DNA of 64,000 nt from JAJAZB01 sp964244295 (GTDB lineage: Bacteria; Bacteroidota; Bacteroidia; Cytophagales; Spirosomataceae), in the NCBI GenBank assembly GCA_964244295.1, contig CAXTIG010000034.1, positions 17,628 to 81,627 on the forward strand, read 5' to 3'. Below, one piece after another: positions 33,375 through 42,800 of this stretch. A model generated the notes under the pieces. That model saw only the letters and a program-made list of their open reading frames with translations. It ran no database searches and was not told the DNA's origin. The position numbers were made by a program, and so were the translations under genes. Position 1 is the first letter of the stretch. Each line of letters opens with the position of its first letter.

Positions 33375-35087
33375 TCAAATATTCTTCTTCTTCAACTCCT
33401 CCACCGCATGATTGGCCGCTCTCGCGGTGAGGGCCATGTAGGTGAGCGAGGGGTTTTGGCAGGCGGTAGAAACCATGCTGGCGCCGTCGGTGACGAACAC
33501 GTTTTTCACGGCGTGCATCTGATTCCAGGCGTTGAGCATCGAGGTTTTGGGGTCGCGGCCCATGCGGCAACCGCCCATTTCGTGGATGTCGAGGCCGGGG
33601 TTCTGGTGGTTGTCACGGGCGCGGACGTTTTTCAGGCCCGCCGCTTCGAGCATTTCCTGAATCTGCACGACGGCGTCCTGGCTCATCGCGTTCTCGTTTT
33701 CTTTCCACTCCACGTTCAGGCGCACAAGCGGCATTCCCCAGGTGTCTTTCTGCTCCTTGTCGAGGGTGATGGTGTTGTCTTCGTAGGGCAGCATTTCGCC
33801 CATCGCGTTCATGCTGAAGTTCCAGGGGCCGGGTTTGGCAATGGCTTCCTTGAATTCCGCTCCGAAGCCGGGTGTCCAGGCCCCGCCCGCCATCCCCCGC
33901 CCGGCTCCGCCGGAGTGCGAGTAGCCACGCAGGAAAGCGGTTTGCTTGTCGCTACCGAAGTTGCGGTAACGCGGGATGTACACCCCCGTGGGTCGCCGCC
34001 CGAAGTAATACTGGTCGTCGAACCCTTCCGCCGTGCCGCTACCGCTGACGCGGTAGTTGTGGGCCATCACGTAGTGACCCAGCACGCCGGAGTCGTTGCC
34101 GAGGCCGTTGGGGAAGCGGGAGCTGGTCGAGTTTTGCAGCACCAGGTTCGTGTTGACCGTGGCGGCGTTAACAAAGATGATTTTGGCGAAAAACTCGGTC
34201 ATTTCCTTCGTCTTCGCGTCCACCACGCGCACGCCGGTTGCGCGATTTTTCTGTTCATCGAAAATAATCGAATGCACGACGGAATCGGGCCGAAGCGTGA
34301 GCCGACCCGTGGCGCGGGCGGCGGGTAGCGTGGCCGCGTTGGTGCTGAAAGCCGCCCCGAACGGACAGCCCCGCGCGCACAAATTCCGGTACTGGCACGA
34401 CCCCCGCCCGACGGCCTGCTGCTGCGGCCCGGCCTGCGAGAGGTTGGCCGTGCGGCTGATGATGAGGTGACGGCCGGGGTACTTGGCATCGAGCTGGCCT
34501 TTCATGTGCTTTTCCACGCAGTTCATTTCCATTGGCGGCAAAAACTCGCCGTCGGGTACCTGGGGCAAGCCGTCTTTATTTCCTGAAATGCCCGCGAATT
34601 TCTCGACGTAGCTATACCAGGGGGCGATGTCTTTGTAGCGAATCGGCCAGTCCACGGCGATGCCTTCGCGGGCGTTGGCCTCGAAATCATGCTCGCCCCA
34701 GCGCTGCGTCCAGCGCGCCCAGAGCAGGGATTTGCCGCCGACCTGGTAGCCACGAATCCAGTCGAAGGGTTTGTCCTGGATGTAGGGATGGTCCTGGTCT
34801 TTGACGAAAAAATGCTGGGTGTTTTCCTCGAAGGCGTAGCAGCGACTCACCACCGGATTCGCTTCCCGGATTTCCGCCGAAAGCCGCCCCCGGTGGGGCA
34901 TTTCCCAGGGTTTGAGCATGGTCGTCGGGTAGTCGGTCACGTGTTCGACCATCCGGCCCCGCTCCAGGGCCAGCACCTTAAGGCCCTTCTGGGTGAGTTC
35001 TTTCATGGCCCAGCCGCCCGAAATGCCCGTGCCGATGACGATGGCGTCGTAGGTGTTCTGGGCGGCGGCTTTGAGGTTGAGGTTCAT
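33375..35087 (-). CDS. GMC family FAD-dependent dehydrogenase (paralogue 2)
   Basis: The 570-residue protein has FAD fold DAIVIGTGISGGWAMKELTQ (about 15-34), the cysteine-rich stretch CQYRNLCARGCPFGAAFST, and the C-terminal DIHEMGGCRMGRDPKTSMLN. HEMGG in place of HEMGT marks it apart from the other two paralogues. It is encoded just upstream of paralogue 1 in the same direction, with a palindrome between them. Periplasmic oxidation of sugars or polyols is the family-level expectation. Confidence 0.88.
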   Translation of the reverse strand: MNLNLKAAAQNTYDAIVIGTGISGGWAMKELTQKGLKVLALERGRMVEHVTDYPTTMLKPWEMPHRGRLSAEIREANPVVSRCYAFEENTQHFFVKDQDHPYIQDKPFDWIRGYQVGGKSLLWARWTQRWGEHDFEANAREGIAVDWPIRYKDIAPWYSYVEKFAGISGNKDGLPQVPDGEFLPPMEMNCVEKHMKGQLDAKYPGRHLIISRTANLSQAGPQQQAVGRGSCQYRNLCARGCPFGAAFSTNAATLPAARATGRLTLRPDSVVHSIIFDEQKNRATGVRVVDAKTKEMTEFFAKIIFVNAATVNTNLVLQNSTSSRFPNGLGNDSGVLGHYVMAHNYRVSGSGTAEGFDDQYYFGRRPTGVYIPRYRNFGSDKQTAFLRGYSHSGGAGRGMAGGAWTPGFGAEFKEAIAKPGPWNFSMNAMGEMLPYEDNTITLDKEQKDTWGMPLVRLNVEWKENENAMSQDAVVQIQEMLEAAGLKNVRARDNHQNPGLDIHEMGGCRMGRDPKTSMLNAWNQMHAVKNVFVTDGASMVSTACQNPSLTYMALTARAANHAVEELKKKNI

Positions 35088-35104
35088 GGGGTGGAAAATT
35101 TAAT

Positions 35105-35112
35105 TAGCTTTG
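35105..35112 (+). promoter_or_regulatory. -7 box candidate upstream of the decayed DUF4258/YgiT module
   Basis: TAGCTTTG matches TAnnTTTG exactly and sits at the left edge of the DUF4258 remnant. No good -33 element was found. Confidence 0.35.
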
Positions 35113-35323
35113 AACAACCCGATACCCGGATGTTCGACCCGGCTCGAAGGTGAAGTCATTCGGGAATACAACGATGACAAACCATTTCCGAGCGCCTTAT
35201 TTTTAGTTTACAAAGACCGCCTCCTGCACGTTGTCGCCGCTTTTGATGCTGAAAATTGTTCAGATACCCTACGAACCATCGCCGGATGTGTTGTAGCCAG
35301 ATTTTAAAACCCGAAAATCATGA
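35110..35323 (+). pseudogene. Remnant of a DUF4258-type toxin gene
   Basis: The open frame from 35110 encodes GEVIREYNDDKPFPSALFLV and LLHVVAAFDAEN, the heart of DUF4258 proteins. The frame then breaks. The expected ending appears one frame over: IPYEPSPDVL (from 35264), a TAG at 35294 and PDFKTRKS up to a TGA at 35321-35323. That TGA overlaps the ATG of the YgiT-like gene in an ATGA junction, so the original gene ended there. The N-terminal third is missing, cut off by the GMC gene start region. Loss of the N-terminus, a frameshift and an in-frame stop mark it as dead. Confidence 0.75.
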
Positions 35324-35547
35324 ACTCCCGTCCCTGCCACCTTTGCGGGAATACCCATTTTGAACCGGGCCAAACCACGTACAGTGCCGATTTGGGCTTC
35401 ACGCTGGTGGTGGTTCGGAATGTTCCCGCCCGGATTTGCACCCAGTGCGGCGAGGAGTGGATTGCCCCCGCTACGGCCCGTCAACTGGAAGAAATTACCG
35501 AAGAAGCCCGCCGGAAAAACCATCAGGTGGAAGTGGTGGCGTTTTGA
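35320..35547 (+). CDS. YgiT-type zinc finger protein (antitoxin-like)
   Basis: The 75-residue protein has two CxxC pairs, CHLCGN (residues 6-9) and CTQCGEEW, which form a zinc site. The body GFTLVVVRNVPARI and the C-terminal helix ATARQLEEITEEARRKN follow. YgiT/MqsA-like small proteins are usually encoded right after a DUF4258 or MqsR-like toxin and act as antitoxins. Here the toxin frame upstream is broken, so this is probably an orphan. It converges on the ParE-like gene, 14 bases away. Confidence 0.85.
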   Translation: MNSRPCHLCGNTHFEPGQTTYSADLGFTLVVVRNVPARICTQCGEEWIAPATARQLEEITEEARRKNHQVEVVAF

Positions 35548-35561
35548 GTGGCCCGGTGAAC

Positions 35562-35882
35562 TTATAATTTCAGCTTGTCGGGGTCCTGCCGGGTATCGAA
35601 AACGGCCCGGATGTAAACGGTATCGTTCTCGAACCGATAGATAATTTTGTAATAACCCGAAACCAAAAAGCGGTGCTGTTGGCGGGCGTTCGAGGGGTGA
35701 ACCGGCCCAGCCAGTGGAAACGTTTTCAGCAACTCTGCTTTCTCAAAAATTGCGTCAACCACGTTGACAGCCTGGTCGGCTCCACCGAGAAATTCCTCAA
35801 TGGCCAACAAGTCATCCATGGCGGGATTCGTCCAGTCAATTTTACTGTTCGCCACGGTTACGTCGGGCTTCGAAGTACGCAA
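35562..35882 (-). CDS. RelE/ParE family toxin
   Basis: The ORF encodes 106 residues from the ATG at 35882; a GTG at 35855 would reduce the overlap with the antitoxin to about 14 bases and is a good alternative. The ParE pattern is visible in WTNPAMDDLLAIEEFL, AGPVHPSN, RFLVSGYYKIIYRFENDTVYIRAVFDTRQDP. ParE toxins poison gyrase and RelE toxins cleave mRNA; the subgroup cannot be decided. It overlaps and follows its antitoxin gene. Confidence 0.85.
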   Translation of the reverse strand: MRTSKPDVTVANSKIDWTNPAMDDLLAIEEFLGGADQAVNVVDAIFEKAELLKTFPLAGPVHPSNARQQHRFLVSGYYKIIYRFENDTVYIRAVFDTRQDPDKLKL

Positions 35883-36105
35883 CGACTTCTTCGTGACTCT
35901 TCACATGTCCGGCACGTTGGGCATCTTCCGAACGGTTCAACTTCTCAGCCAGTTCTTCGTGCGTGAATTTTCGCAACGGACCTTTCGCTCGTTCAGCCCG
36001 CTCGCGTTGCAACACGTCGCTTAGTTTGGCGATAATGGCCTCGTCGGTCACGCGCATGAACTCTTCGAGAAACCGGAGTTTTTGCGCTTGCATTTGTTCG
36101 GTCAT
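35842..36105 (-). CDS. Antitoxin of the ParE/RelE-type system
   Basis: The 87-residue, mostly helical protein has a start-region helix (AQKLRFLEEFMRVTDEAIIA) and a charged middle (QRERAERAKGP). A C-terminal part, TAEELxEK-like (FTHEELAEKLNRSEDAQRAG), probably wraps the toxin. The order antitoxin then toxin, with overlap, is standard for these modules. It would also repress its own promoter. No precise DNA-binding family is assigned. Confidence 0.75.
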   Translation of the reverse strand: MTEQMQAQKLRFLEEFMRVTDEAIIAKLSDVLQRERAERAKGPLRKFTHEELAEKLNRSEDAQRAGHVKSHEEVVAYFEARRNRGEQ

Positions 36106-36142
36106 GGCTTTGTCGGTTTTGCAACCAAAGATAACTCAGATT

Positions 36143-37141
36143 TTACCAGGTTGCCCCCCTCGTCTTCGTCTTCACCCGGCACAGGTGCATGTCGGCGGTG
36201 AGGTACAGCCAGCCGTCGGGGCCGAAGGCGCAGTTGGCGGTGGCTTCGCCCGTGTCGATGCGGCCCAGGAGTTTCCCAGCGGGCGAAACCACCAGTACGC
36301 CGCCCGGCCCGGTGGCGAAGAGGTTGCCCTGGGCATCGACTTTCAGGCCGTCGGGTAAGCCTTTCAGGCCCTGCTTCACGAGCGGGGTGGCGTCGAACAG
36401 AATGCGGCCTTTACTCAACGAGCCATTCGCGTTTACGGAATAGGCCATGAGGTAGGCTTCTGCGTCGAAGGACTGGGCTACGTAGAGCGTTTTTTCGTCG
36501 GGTGAAAACGCGAGGCCGTTGGGGCGTTTCAAGTCGGCAATGAGTTGCGTTACCTGGCCGCCGGGGGCAATGCGGTACACGCCGAACTGCTGAATTTCGC
36601 GGGTCGGATCTTTCTCTTTCTGGGGCAATCCGTAAGGCGGGTCGGTGAAGTAGTACGCGCCGGAGGAATGCTGCACCACGTCGTTGGGCGAGTTGAAGCG
36701 CTTGCCCTCCCAGTGTGCGGCCAGCGTGACTTTCCCGCCCCCGCTGAGGGGCATGGTCGAAATCCGCCGGTCGCCGTGTTCGGCTAGGACGAGTTCGCCC
36801 TGGCGGTTGAGGGTCAGGCCGTTGCTGCCGGGTTCGTTGCCGTAGGCTCCGCGCCCGGTAAAGCCCGACGGTTTCAAAAATTCGCTGAGGCCCTCACCCT
36901 CTTTCCAGCGGTACACCGTGTTTTTTGGAACATCGGAAAACAGCAGGTATCCGCCCGCTTTCACCCACACCGGCCCTTCGCTCCACTCGAAATCCGAGGC
37001 CAGCACGTCGATTTTGGCGTTGGGGTCCACCAGTGCATCCATCGCCGGGTCGAGGCGAATGAGTTGGCCGATGGTTTTGGTTTGGGAAACCGCAGAAGAC
37101 AGTCCCACCCAAACCATTGCAAGCGAAAACAGGGTTTTCAT
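36143..37141 (-). CDS. SMP-30/gluconolactonase family protein, secreted
   Basis: The protein has 332 residues from the ATG at 37141 with a signal peptide (MKTLFSLAMVWVGLSSAVSQ). The six-bladed propeller carries the family metal ligands: Glu in EWSEGPVWV, Asn in RFNSPNDVVQH, and Asp in GLPDGLKVDAQGN. It is expected to hydrolyse sugar lactones, the direct products of aldose oxidation, so it fits well among the GMC dehydrogenases. The gene follows a terminator hairpin, so it probably has its own promoter. Confidence 0.88.
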   Translation of the reverse strand: MKTLFSLAMVWVGLSSAVSQTKTIGQLIRLDPAMDALVDPNAKIDVLASDFEWSEGPVWVKAGGYLLFSDVPKNTVYRWKEGEGLSEFLKPSGFTGRGAYGNEPGSNGLTLNRQGELVLAEHGDRRISTMPLSGGGKVTLAAHWEGKRFNSPNDVVQHSSGAYYFTDPPYGLPQKEKDPTREIQQFGVYRIAPGGQVTQLIADLKRPNGLAFSPDEKTLYVAQSFDAEAYLMAYSVNANGSLSKGRILFDATPLVKQGLKGLPDGLKVDAQGNLFATGPGGVLVVSPAGKLLGRIDTGEATANCAFGPDGWLYLTADMHLCRVKTKTRGATW

Positions 37142-37169
37142 AGCATTTCGAGGCAAGTTAAAATTCAGA

Positions 37170-37205
37170 AAAAGAGCGTTAGTTGTTGCCAACCAACGCT
37201 CTTTT
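37170..37205 (-). terminator. Terminator after GMC paralogue 3
   Basis: The arms AAAAGAGCGTTAGTTG (37170-37185) and CAACCAACGCTCTTTT (37190-37205) pair with one mismatch around a four-base loop. On the minus strand the stem ends in a T-rich tract. It lies between the GMC stop (37242) and the SMP-30 start (37141). Confidence 0.7.
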
Positions 37206-37241
37206 GCGGGAAACAAACTCCGTCCAGAGGACGGAGCCACC

Positions 37242-38954
37242 TTACAAATTCCGCTTCTTCAACTCCTTCACCGCGAAATCCGCCGCCCGGGCCGTCAGGG
37301 CCATGTAGGTGAGCGAGGGGTTTACGCAGGAGGCCGAGGTCATGGCCGCGCCGTCGGTAACGAACACGTTTTTCGCTTCCCAAACCTGGTTGTTGCCGTT
37401 GAGGATGCTGGTTTTCGGGTCGCGGCCCATCCGGGCGGTGCCCATTTCGTGGATGGCCATGCCGAGGTAGGACACATTGTCGTAGGCCCGCACATTTTTC
37501 AGACCGGCGGCGGTGAGCATTTCGGCGGCGTCGTTCATCATGTCCACGCGCATTTTCTTCTCATTTTCCTTCAGTTCCGCGTCGAAGGTGAGCGTGGGCT
37601 GGCCCCACTTATCGAGCACCTGCTTGTTGAGGTACAGGCGGTTGTCGTGGTACGGCAGGGTTTCACCGAAACCGCCCAGGCCCATCGACCAGGGACCGGG
37701 TTTCATGGCCTTATCTTTCAACTCGGCCCCGAAGCCCATTTCGGCCACCAACCGCTGCCAGCCCGCCCGGCTGCCGCCGCCCTGGTAGCCGAAGCCCCGC
37801 AGGTAATCGCGCTTGTCGCTGCCGATGTTGCGGTAGCGCGGTACGTAAATGCCGTTGGCCCGGCGCCCGAAGAAATACTGGTCGTCGTGTCCTTCGAGGG
37901 TACCACTGGCCCCGAGGCGGAAGTGGTGGTCCATCAGGTACCGGCCCAGGATGTCGTTGTCGTTGCCTAATCCGTTGGGGAAACGGTTCGACATGGAGTT
38001 CAGCAAAATCCAGGTGCTGCTCATGGCCGAGGCGCACACGAACACGATTTTGGCGTAGTATTCGGTCATCTGGCTCGTGTTGGAATCGATGACTTTCACG
38101 CCGGTGGCCTTTTTCGTGTTTTCGTCGTAGGTAATCGAACTGACGATGGAATCGGGCTTGAGCGTGAGCCGCTTGGTTTTCACGGCGGCAGGCAGCGTGG
38201 CCGACTGGGTGCTGAAGTACGCTCCGTACGGACAGCCCCGGCTGCACAAATTGCGGTACTGGCAGTCGCCCCGGCCCACGTCGGTCTGGGGCTTGGCGGC
38301 TTTCGAGAGGTTGGCTACGCGGCCCATCGTCATGATCCGACCGGGAAATTTCTCGGCGATGGAATTTTTCACCACGGTTTCGGCGCAATTGTACTCCATT
38401 GGGGGCAAAAACTCGCCGTCGGGCAGTTGCGCCAGGCCGAGTTTTTCACCCGAAATGCCCGCGAATTTCTCGACGTAGCTGTACCAGGGGGCGATGTCTT
38501 TGTAACGAATGGGCCAGTCGACGGCGATGCCTTCTTTGGCATTGGCCTCGAAGTCGAGGTCCCCGAGGCGGTAGCTTTGCCGCCCCCACATGATGGATTT
38601 CCCACCGACGATGTTGGGCCGGTACCAGTCGAAACGCTTCACCTCGGAGTACGGTGCTTTTTCGTCGTCGAACCAATAGCTGGCATTCGACTCGCCGTAG
38701 GGATAATCGCGGCTCAGGAAGGGGTGCGTTTTGCGCTGTTCTTCGGTAATCCGGCCCCCGTACTTAAATTCCCAGGGGTGTTTCATGGCCGACTCGTAGC
38801 CCGCCACGTGTTCGAGGGCGTGGCCGCGTTCCAGCATGAGCACTTTCAGGCCCTTCTCGGTTAGTTCTTTGGCGGCCCAGCCTCCCGCAACGCCCGATCC
38901 GATCACGATGGCGTCGTAGGTATTTTCTGCTTTAGCTCGAAGATTGAGGTTCAT
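37242..38954 (-). CDS. GMC family FAD-dependent dehydrogenase (paralogue 3)
   Basis: The 570-residue protein has FAD fold DAIVIGSGVAGGWAAKELTE, the segment CQYRNLCSRGCPYGAYFST and the C-terminal AIHEMGTARMGRDPKTSILN. It is directly downstream of the subunit 3 gene (39068-39634), so these two most likely form the actual complex. The other two paralogues may share the subunit. Gluconate 2-dehydrogenase-like and glycoside 3-dehydrogenase complexes have this organisation; the donor sugar is unknown. Confidence 0.9.
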   Translation of the reverse strand: MNLNLRAKAENTYDAIVIGSGVAGGWAAKELTEKGLKVLMLERGHALEHVAGYESAMKHPWEFKYGGRITEEQRKTHPFLSRDYPYGESNASYWFDDEKAPYSEVKRFDWYRPNIVGGKSIMWGRQSYRLGDLDFEANAKEGIAVDWPIRYKDIAPWYSYVEKFAGISGEKLGLAQLPDGEFLPPMEYNCAETVVKNSIAEKFPGRIMTMGRVANLSKAAKPQTDVGRGDCQYRNLCSRGCPYGAYFSTQSATLPAAVKTKRLTLKPDSIVSSITYDENTKKATGVKVIDSNTSQMTEYYAKIVFVCASAMSSTWILLNSMSNRFPNGLGNDNDILGRYLMDHHFRLGASGTLEGHDDQYFFGRRANGIYVPRYRNIGSDKRDYLRGFGYQGGGSRAGWQRLVAEMGFGAELKDKAMKPGPWSMGLGGFGETLPYHDNRLYLNKQVLDKWGQPTLTFDAELKENEKKMRVDMMNDAAEMLTAAGLKNVRAYDNVSYLGMAIHEMGTARMGRDPKTSILNGNNQVWEAKNVFVTDGAAMTSASCVNPSLTYMALTARAADFAVKELKKRNL

Positions 38955-38960
38955 CTTTTT

Positions 38961-39069
38961 AGTGGATAGAGGACAGTGGACAGAGGATAGATTTTCTTGA
39001 GAAAGCAGAGTCAGGGAAAAGTTGATTGACTTTTCTATCCTCTCTACTCTCTCCTCTATTCTCTACACT
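38961..39069. repeat. Imperfect inverted repeat of tagaggacag words
   Basis: The left arm (38961-38990) and right arm (39035-39069) are AG-rich and CT-rich respectively and pair imperfectly. The right arm reaches into the stop of the subunit 3 gene. Word composition is like the repeat at 22925-22975. Confidence 0.6.
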
Positions 39070-39634
39070 ACGTTGCCCAAGCGCGCTGGCCGGGTTTGAG
39101 GGGAATACAGCCTTCGTACTTGCCGGGCACCCACTGGTAATCGAGCACTTTGGTGCAGCCAGCTTCGGAAGTGAAGAAGCCGAAGAGGGTCAGTTCTTTG
39201 GCCGTCATGAAAAAGGGCGTTTCCTTCACGCCCGCCTTGCGGTCGGCGTAGGCGTTTCCTTCTTCCATTTTCAGCAGGGCGATGCGTTGTTCCGGCTGAG
39301 CCTGGGCGAAGGGTTTGCCAAACAGCGTTTTGCTTTCGCGGTCCACGCGTTCCATGCCGACCATGAAGCGGTCCTGGTACTCTTTCGGGTAGCAGTCGGC
39401 GAGGAGCGTCATGATGAATTTTTCCACCTGGGCGTCCTTCGCACCGGGGGTATTGGTGGCCGGAATGATCGTTTCGCAGATCTCGGCCAGCAGGCTCTCT
39501 TGTTCGGCGGTGAACTTGAGAATCGGAGCGCCGGCGGGGCGGGCGGGGGCATCGGTCAGGGCCGCCAGGGTGGGGGCCGAAATCAGGCCACCCATCATCA
39601 CCGCCACCATCTGAAGGGCATCTCTACGGTTCAT
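39068..39634 (-). CDS. Gluconate 2-dehydrogenase subunit 3 family protein, TAT signal
   Basis: The 188-residue protein has a TAT-like signal (MNRRDALQMVAVMMGGLISA). The domain FTAEQESLLAEICETIIPATNTPGAKDAQVEKFI is characteristic of the small subunit of FAD-type gluconate or sugar dehydrogenases. It helps assemble and export the signal-less GMC flavoprotein. The C-terminal FFTSEAGCTKVLDYQWVPGKYEGC is typical of the Bacteroidota version. A good promoter lies upstream (39692-39722). Confidence 0.9.
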   Translation of the reverse strand: MNRRDALQMVAVMMGGLISAPTLAALTDAPARPAGAPILKFTAEQESLLAEICETIIPATNTPGAKDAQVEKFIMTLLADCYPKEYQDRFMVGMERVDRESKTLFGKPFAQAQPEQRIALLKMEEGNAYADRKAGVKETPFFMTAKELTLFGFFTSEAGCTKVLDYQWVPGKYEGCIPLKPGQRAWAT

Positions 39635-39691
39635 GGAGGTTGCTCGTGGTTAAGTCAAAAAAAAGAGAAACTCATTAGTAAAAAACGGATT

Positions 39692-39722
39692 GAAAGTTAC
39701 GGCGGTACCGGGGGAGGACAAA
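39692..39722 (-). promoter_or_regulatory. Promoter of the subunit 3-GMC operon
   Basis: On the minus strand TTTG (39719-39722) is followed after 19 bases by TAACTTTC (39692-39699), one mismatch from TAnnTTTG. The predicted start is about 50 bases before the ATG at 39634. Confidence 0.55.
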
Positions 39723-39771
39723 ATTTTAGGGGAAAAAGATAAGGCTGGCCTTATCGGCACCTTCCCGACCC

Positions 39772-39838
39772 CGTCATTGCGAGCGGAGGTGTCCACCCCT
39801 CGCTTCGCTCGTTCTGGACACCTCCGCTCGCAATGACG
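39772..39838. repeat. Perfect 24-bp inverted repeat, cattgcgagcgg family
   Basis: Arms 39772-39795 and 39815-39838 are perfectly complementary, with outer word CGTCATTGCGAGCGG. A smaller hairpin, GATAAGG ... CCTTATC, precedes it at 39738-39755. The element lies between the end of the RND pump gene and the subunit 3 promoter. Confidence 0.9.
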
Positions 39839-39856
39839 CGCACAGAGAGGCTTTTT

Positions 39857-42800
39857 TTACGCCGCCTCCACCACCCGCTCCTCCTTCGTCGCTTCGGCGT
39901 GAGGCTTCGCATTCCTCGACAAATAACTGTACACCGCCGGGATGATGTACAGCGTCAGCGTGGTGGAAAACACCAGCCCGCCCACCACGGCGATGCCCAT
40001 CGAAACCCGGCTCTCCGACCCGGCTCCCAGCGCGAGGGCGATGGGCAGGATACCGAGGGCCGCGCAGAGGCTGGTCATCAGGATGGGCCGGAACCGGCTG
40101 GCGGCGGCTTCGAGCACGGCCGTTCGTTTGTCGAGGCCGTGTTCCTTGCGCTGGTTGGCAAATTCGACGATCAGAATCCCGTTTTTAGTGACCAATCCCA
40201 CGAGGACAATAATCCCGATCTGAGAGAAAATGTTTAGCGTCTGGCTAAAATCCCAGAGCGAAAGAAAGGCCCCGCACACGGCCAGCGGCACGGTAAACAG
40301 AATGACGAGCGGGTCGATGAAACTCTCGAACTGGGCCGCCAGAATCAGGTAAATCAGGACCAGCGCCAACCCGAACGCGAAGTAGAGCGACGACGAACTT
40401 TCGCGGAATTGCCGCGAGGTGCCGTCGAGGGCCGTGGTGAAGGTTTCGTCGAGCACCTCAGCGCCGATGCGCTCCATTTCTTTGATGCCCTCGCCGAGGG
40501 TGACGTTCTTGGCCAGGTTGGCCGACACCGTGGCCGACACGTAGCGGTTGAAGCGGTACAGTTGCGGGGGGGTGCTTTGCTCGGTGATCCGCACGAGGTT
40601 GTCGAGTTGTACCAAATCGCCCCGGCTGCTTTTTACGTAAAGCGAGCGCAGGTCGGTGATGTCGTTGCGGTCGGGGCGGTCGATTTGCCCAATGATCTGG
40701 TACTGCTTCCCGCCCATCACGAAGTACCCGAACCGTCGCCCCGACAAGCCGAGTTGAAGCGTCTGGGCGACGTCCTGGATGGAAATACCCAGATTGCGGG
40801 CTTTTTCGCGGTCAATTTCGAGACGAATTTCTGGTTTGGTAAATTTCAGGTTTACGTCTACGGCCTGGAATTTATCGCTGGCCTGGGCTTGCTGCTGAAA
40901 GATCGGCAAAACCGCTTTTAGCTTCTCGTAATTCGTAGCCTGAATCACGAACTGCACCGGCAGGCTCGCGCCCCGCTGCCCGGTGCTGATGGTCTGGTCC
41001 TGCGCAATGAACGTTTTTGCCCCGGTGAATTTTTTCAGCATCGGCGCGATTTCATCGGCAATCTGCTGCTGGGTTTTGGTGCGGTTGGTCGAGTCGTTCA
41101 GAATAATCCGGATCGTACCGGTATTGAGCGCCCCACTGCCCTGGCCCGGCGCGGTGTTGGTGGTGATGCCCAGCACTTCGCTCTTCGGAAACTGCTTGCG
41201 GATGTAGCTCGACACCTCGTCGGTGTAGCGCAGGGTGTAGTCGAACGTCGCCCCTTCGGGGGCCGTGGCCTGCACCCGGAATCCGCCCCGGTCTTCGAGC
41301 GGAGCCAGTTCCGAGGGAATTGCCTCGGCCTGGATCATGTAGGCCACGATGCCCACGAAACCCACCATGAGTACCCAAGCCAGCCAGCGCACGCGCATGA
41401 AGTCGTTGAGCGAATTTTCGTAGCCCCGGTTCAGCGCCTTAAAAAACGGCTCGGTTTTGCGGTAAAGCCAGGGTTGCTTACCCGCTTTCAGAATCCTCGA
41501 ACTGAGCATGGGCGTGAGCGTGAGCGACACGAAGGCCGAAATCAGCACCGATCCGGCCACCACGATGCCAAACTCCCGAAACAACCGCCCCGTAACGCCC
41601 TGCAAGAAAATGACCGGCAAAAACACCGCCGCCAGCGTAACCGTGGTGGAAATGACGGCGAAGTAAATCTCGCGCGAACCGGCCAGTGCGGCCTGGTACG
41701 GCGAGGCCCCTTCCTCGATTTTGGCGTAAATGTTTTCAAGCACCACGATGGCATCGTCCACGACCAGCCCAATGGAAAGTACGATGGCCAGCAGCGTGAG
41801 AACGTTGATCGAAAATCCGCAGACGTACATGATAAAAAACGCTCCGATGAGCGACACCGGAATGGCCGTGAGCGGAATAATCGTGCTGCGCCAGTCGCGC
41901 AGGAAGAGGAAAATAATCAAAGCCACCAGCACAAAGGCGATGACGATGGTTTCTTGCACCTCCTTGATCGAACGGCGTACTCCTTTCGTGTAATCGAAAC
42001 CTAGAATGGTCTTTACGTCGGCCGGAACGTCCTTCTTGATCTGGATGAGCTTTTTGTAAATATTGTCGACGATTTCAATCTGGTTGGCCCCCGGCTGCGG
42101 AATCACGGCAATGGCCAGCATGGCCTTGCCGTCGCGTTTGAGCAAGGTGCGCTCGTTTTCGGGGGCCAGTTCGGCGTGACCCACGTCGCGGAATTTCACC
42201 ACACGGTCGGCTTCTTCGCGCAAAATCAGGTTGTTGAAATCCTCCGGGGTGGTTAGCCGACCCATCGTGCGTACGGTTAGCTCCGTCATGGCCCCTTCCA
42301 CGCTACCGGCGGGCAGTTCGATGTTCTGGGCGGCCAGCGCGTTGGCTACGTCCACCGCCGTCAGGCCGTAGGAAGCCAGCCGGACGGGATCGATTCTCAA
42401 CCACATCGCGTATTTTTTCTCACCCCACATCAGCACGGTGCTCACGCCCGGAATGGTCTCGAATTTTTCTTTGAACGAGCGCACCCCAATCTCGTTGAGG
42501 TCGAGCAGCGAGCGCTCTTCGCTGGTGAGTTGGAGGAAATAAATCGGGTTGGCATCGGCATCGGCTTTGGCCACCACGGGCGGGTCCACGTCTTTGGGCA
42601 GGTTGGCCAGCGAACGGGAAACGCGGTCGCGCACGTCGTTGGCGGCGTCTTCGATGTTGACGCTCAGTTCAAACTCCACCGTGATCGTACTCCGCCCGTC
42701 GCGGCTGCTCGACGTGAGCGTGCGAATGCCCGAAATGCCGTTGATGCTTTCTTCGAGGGGCACCGTAATCTGCGACTCCACGATGTCGGCGTTGGCCCCC

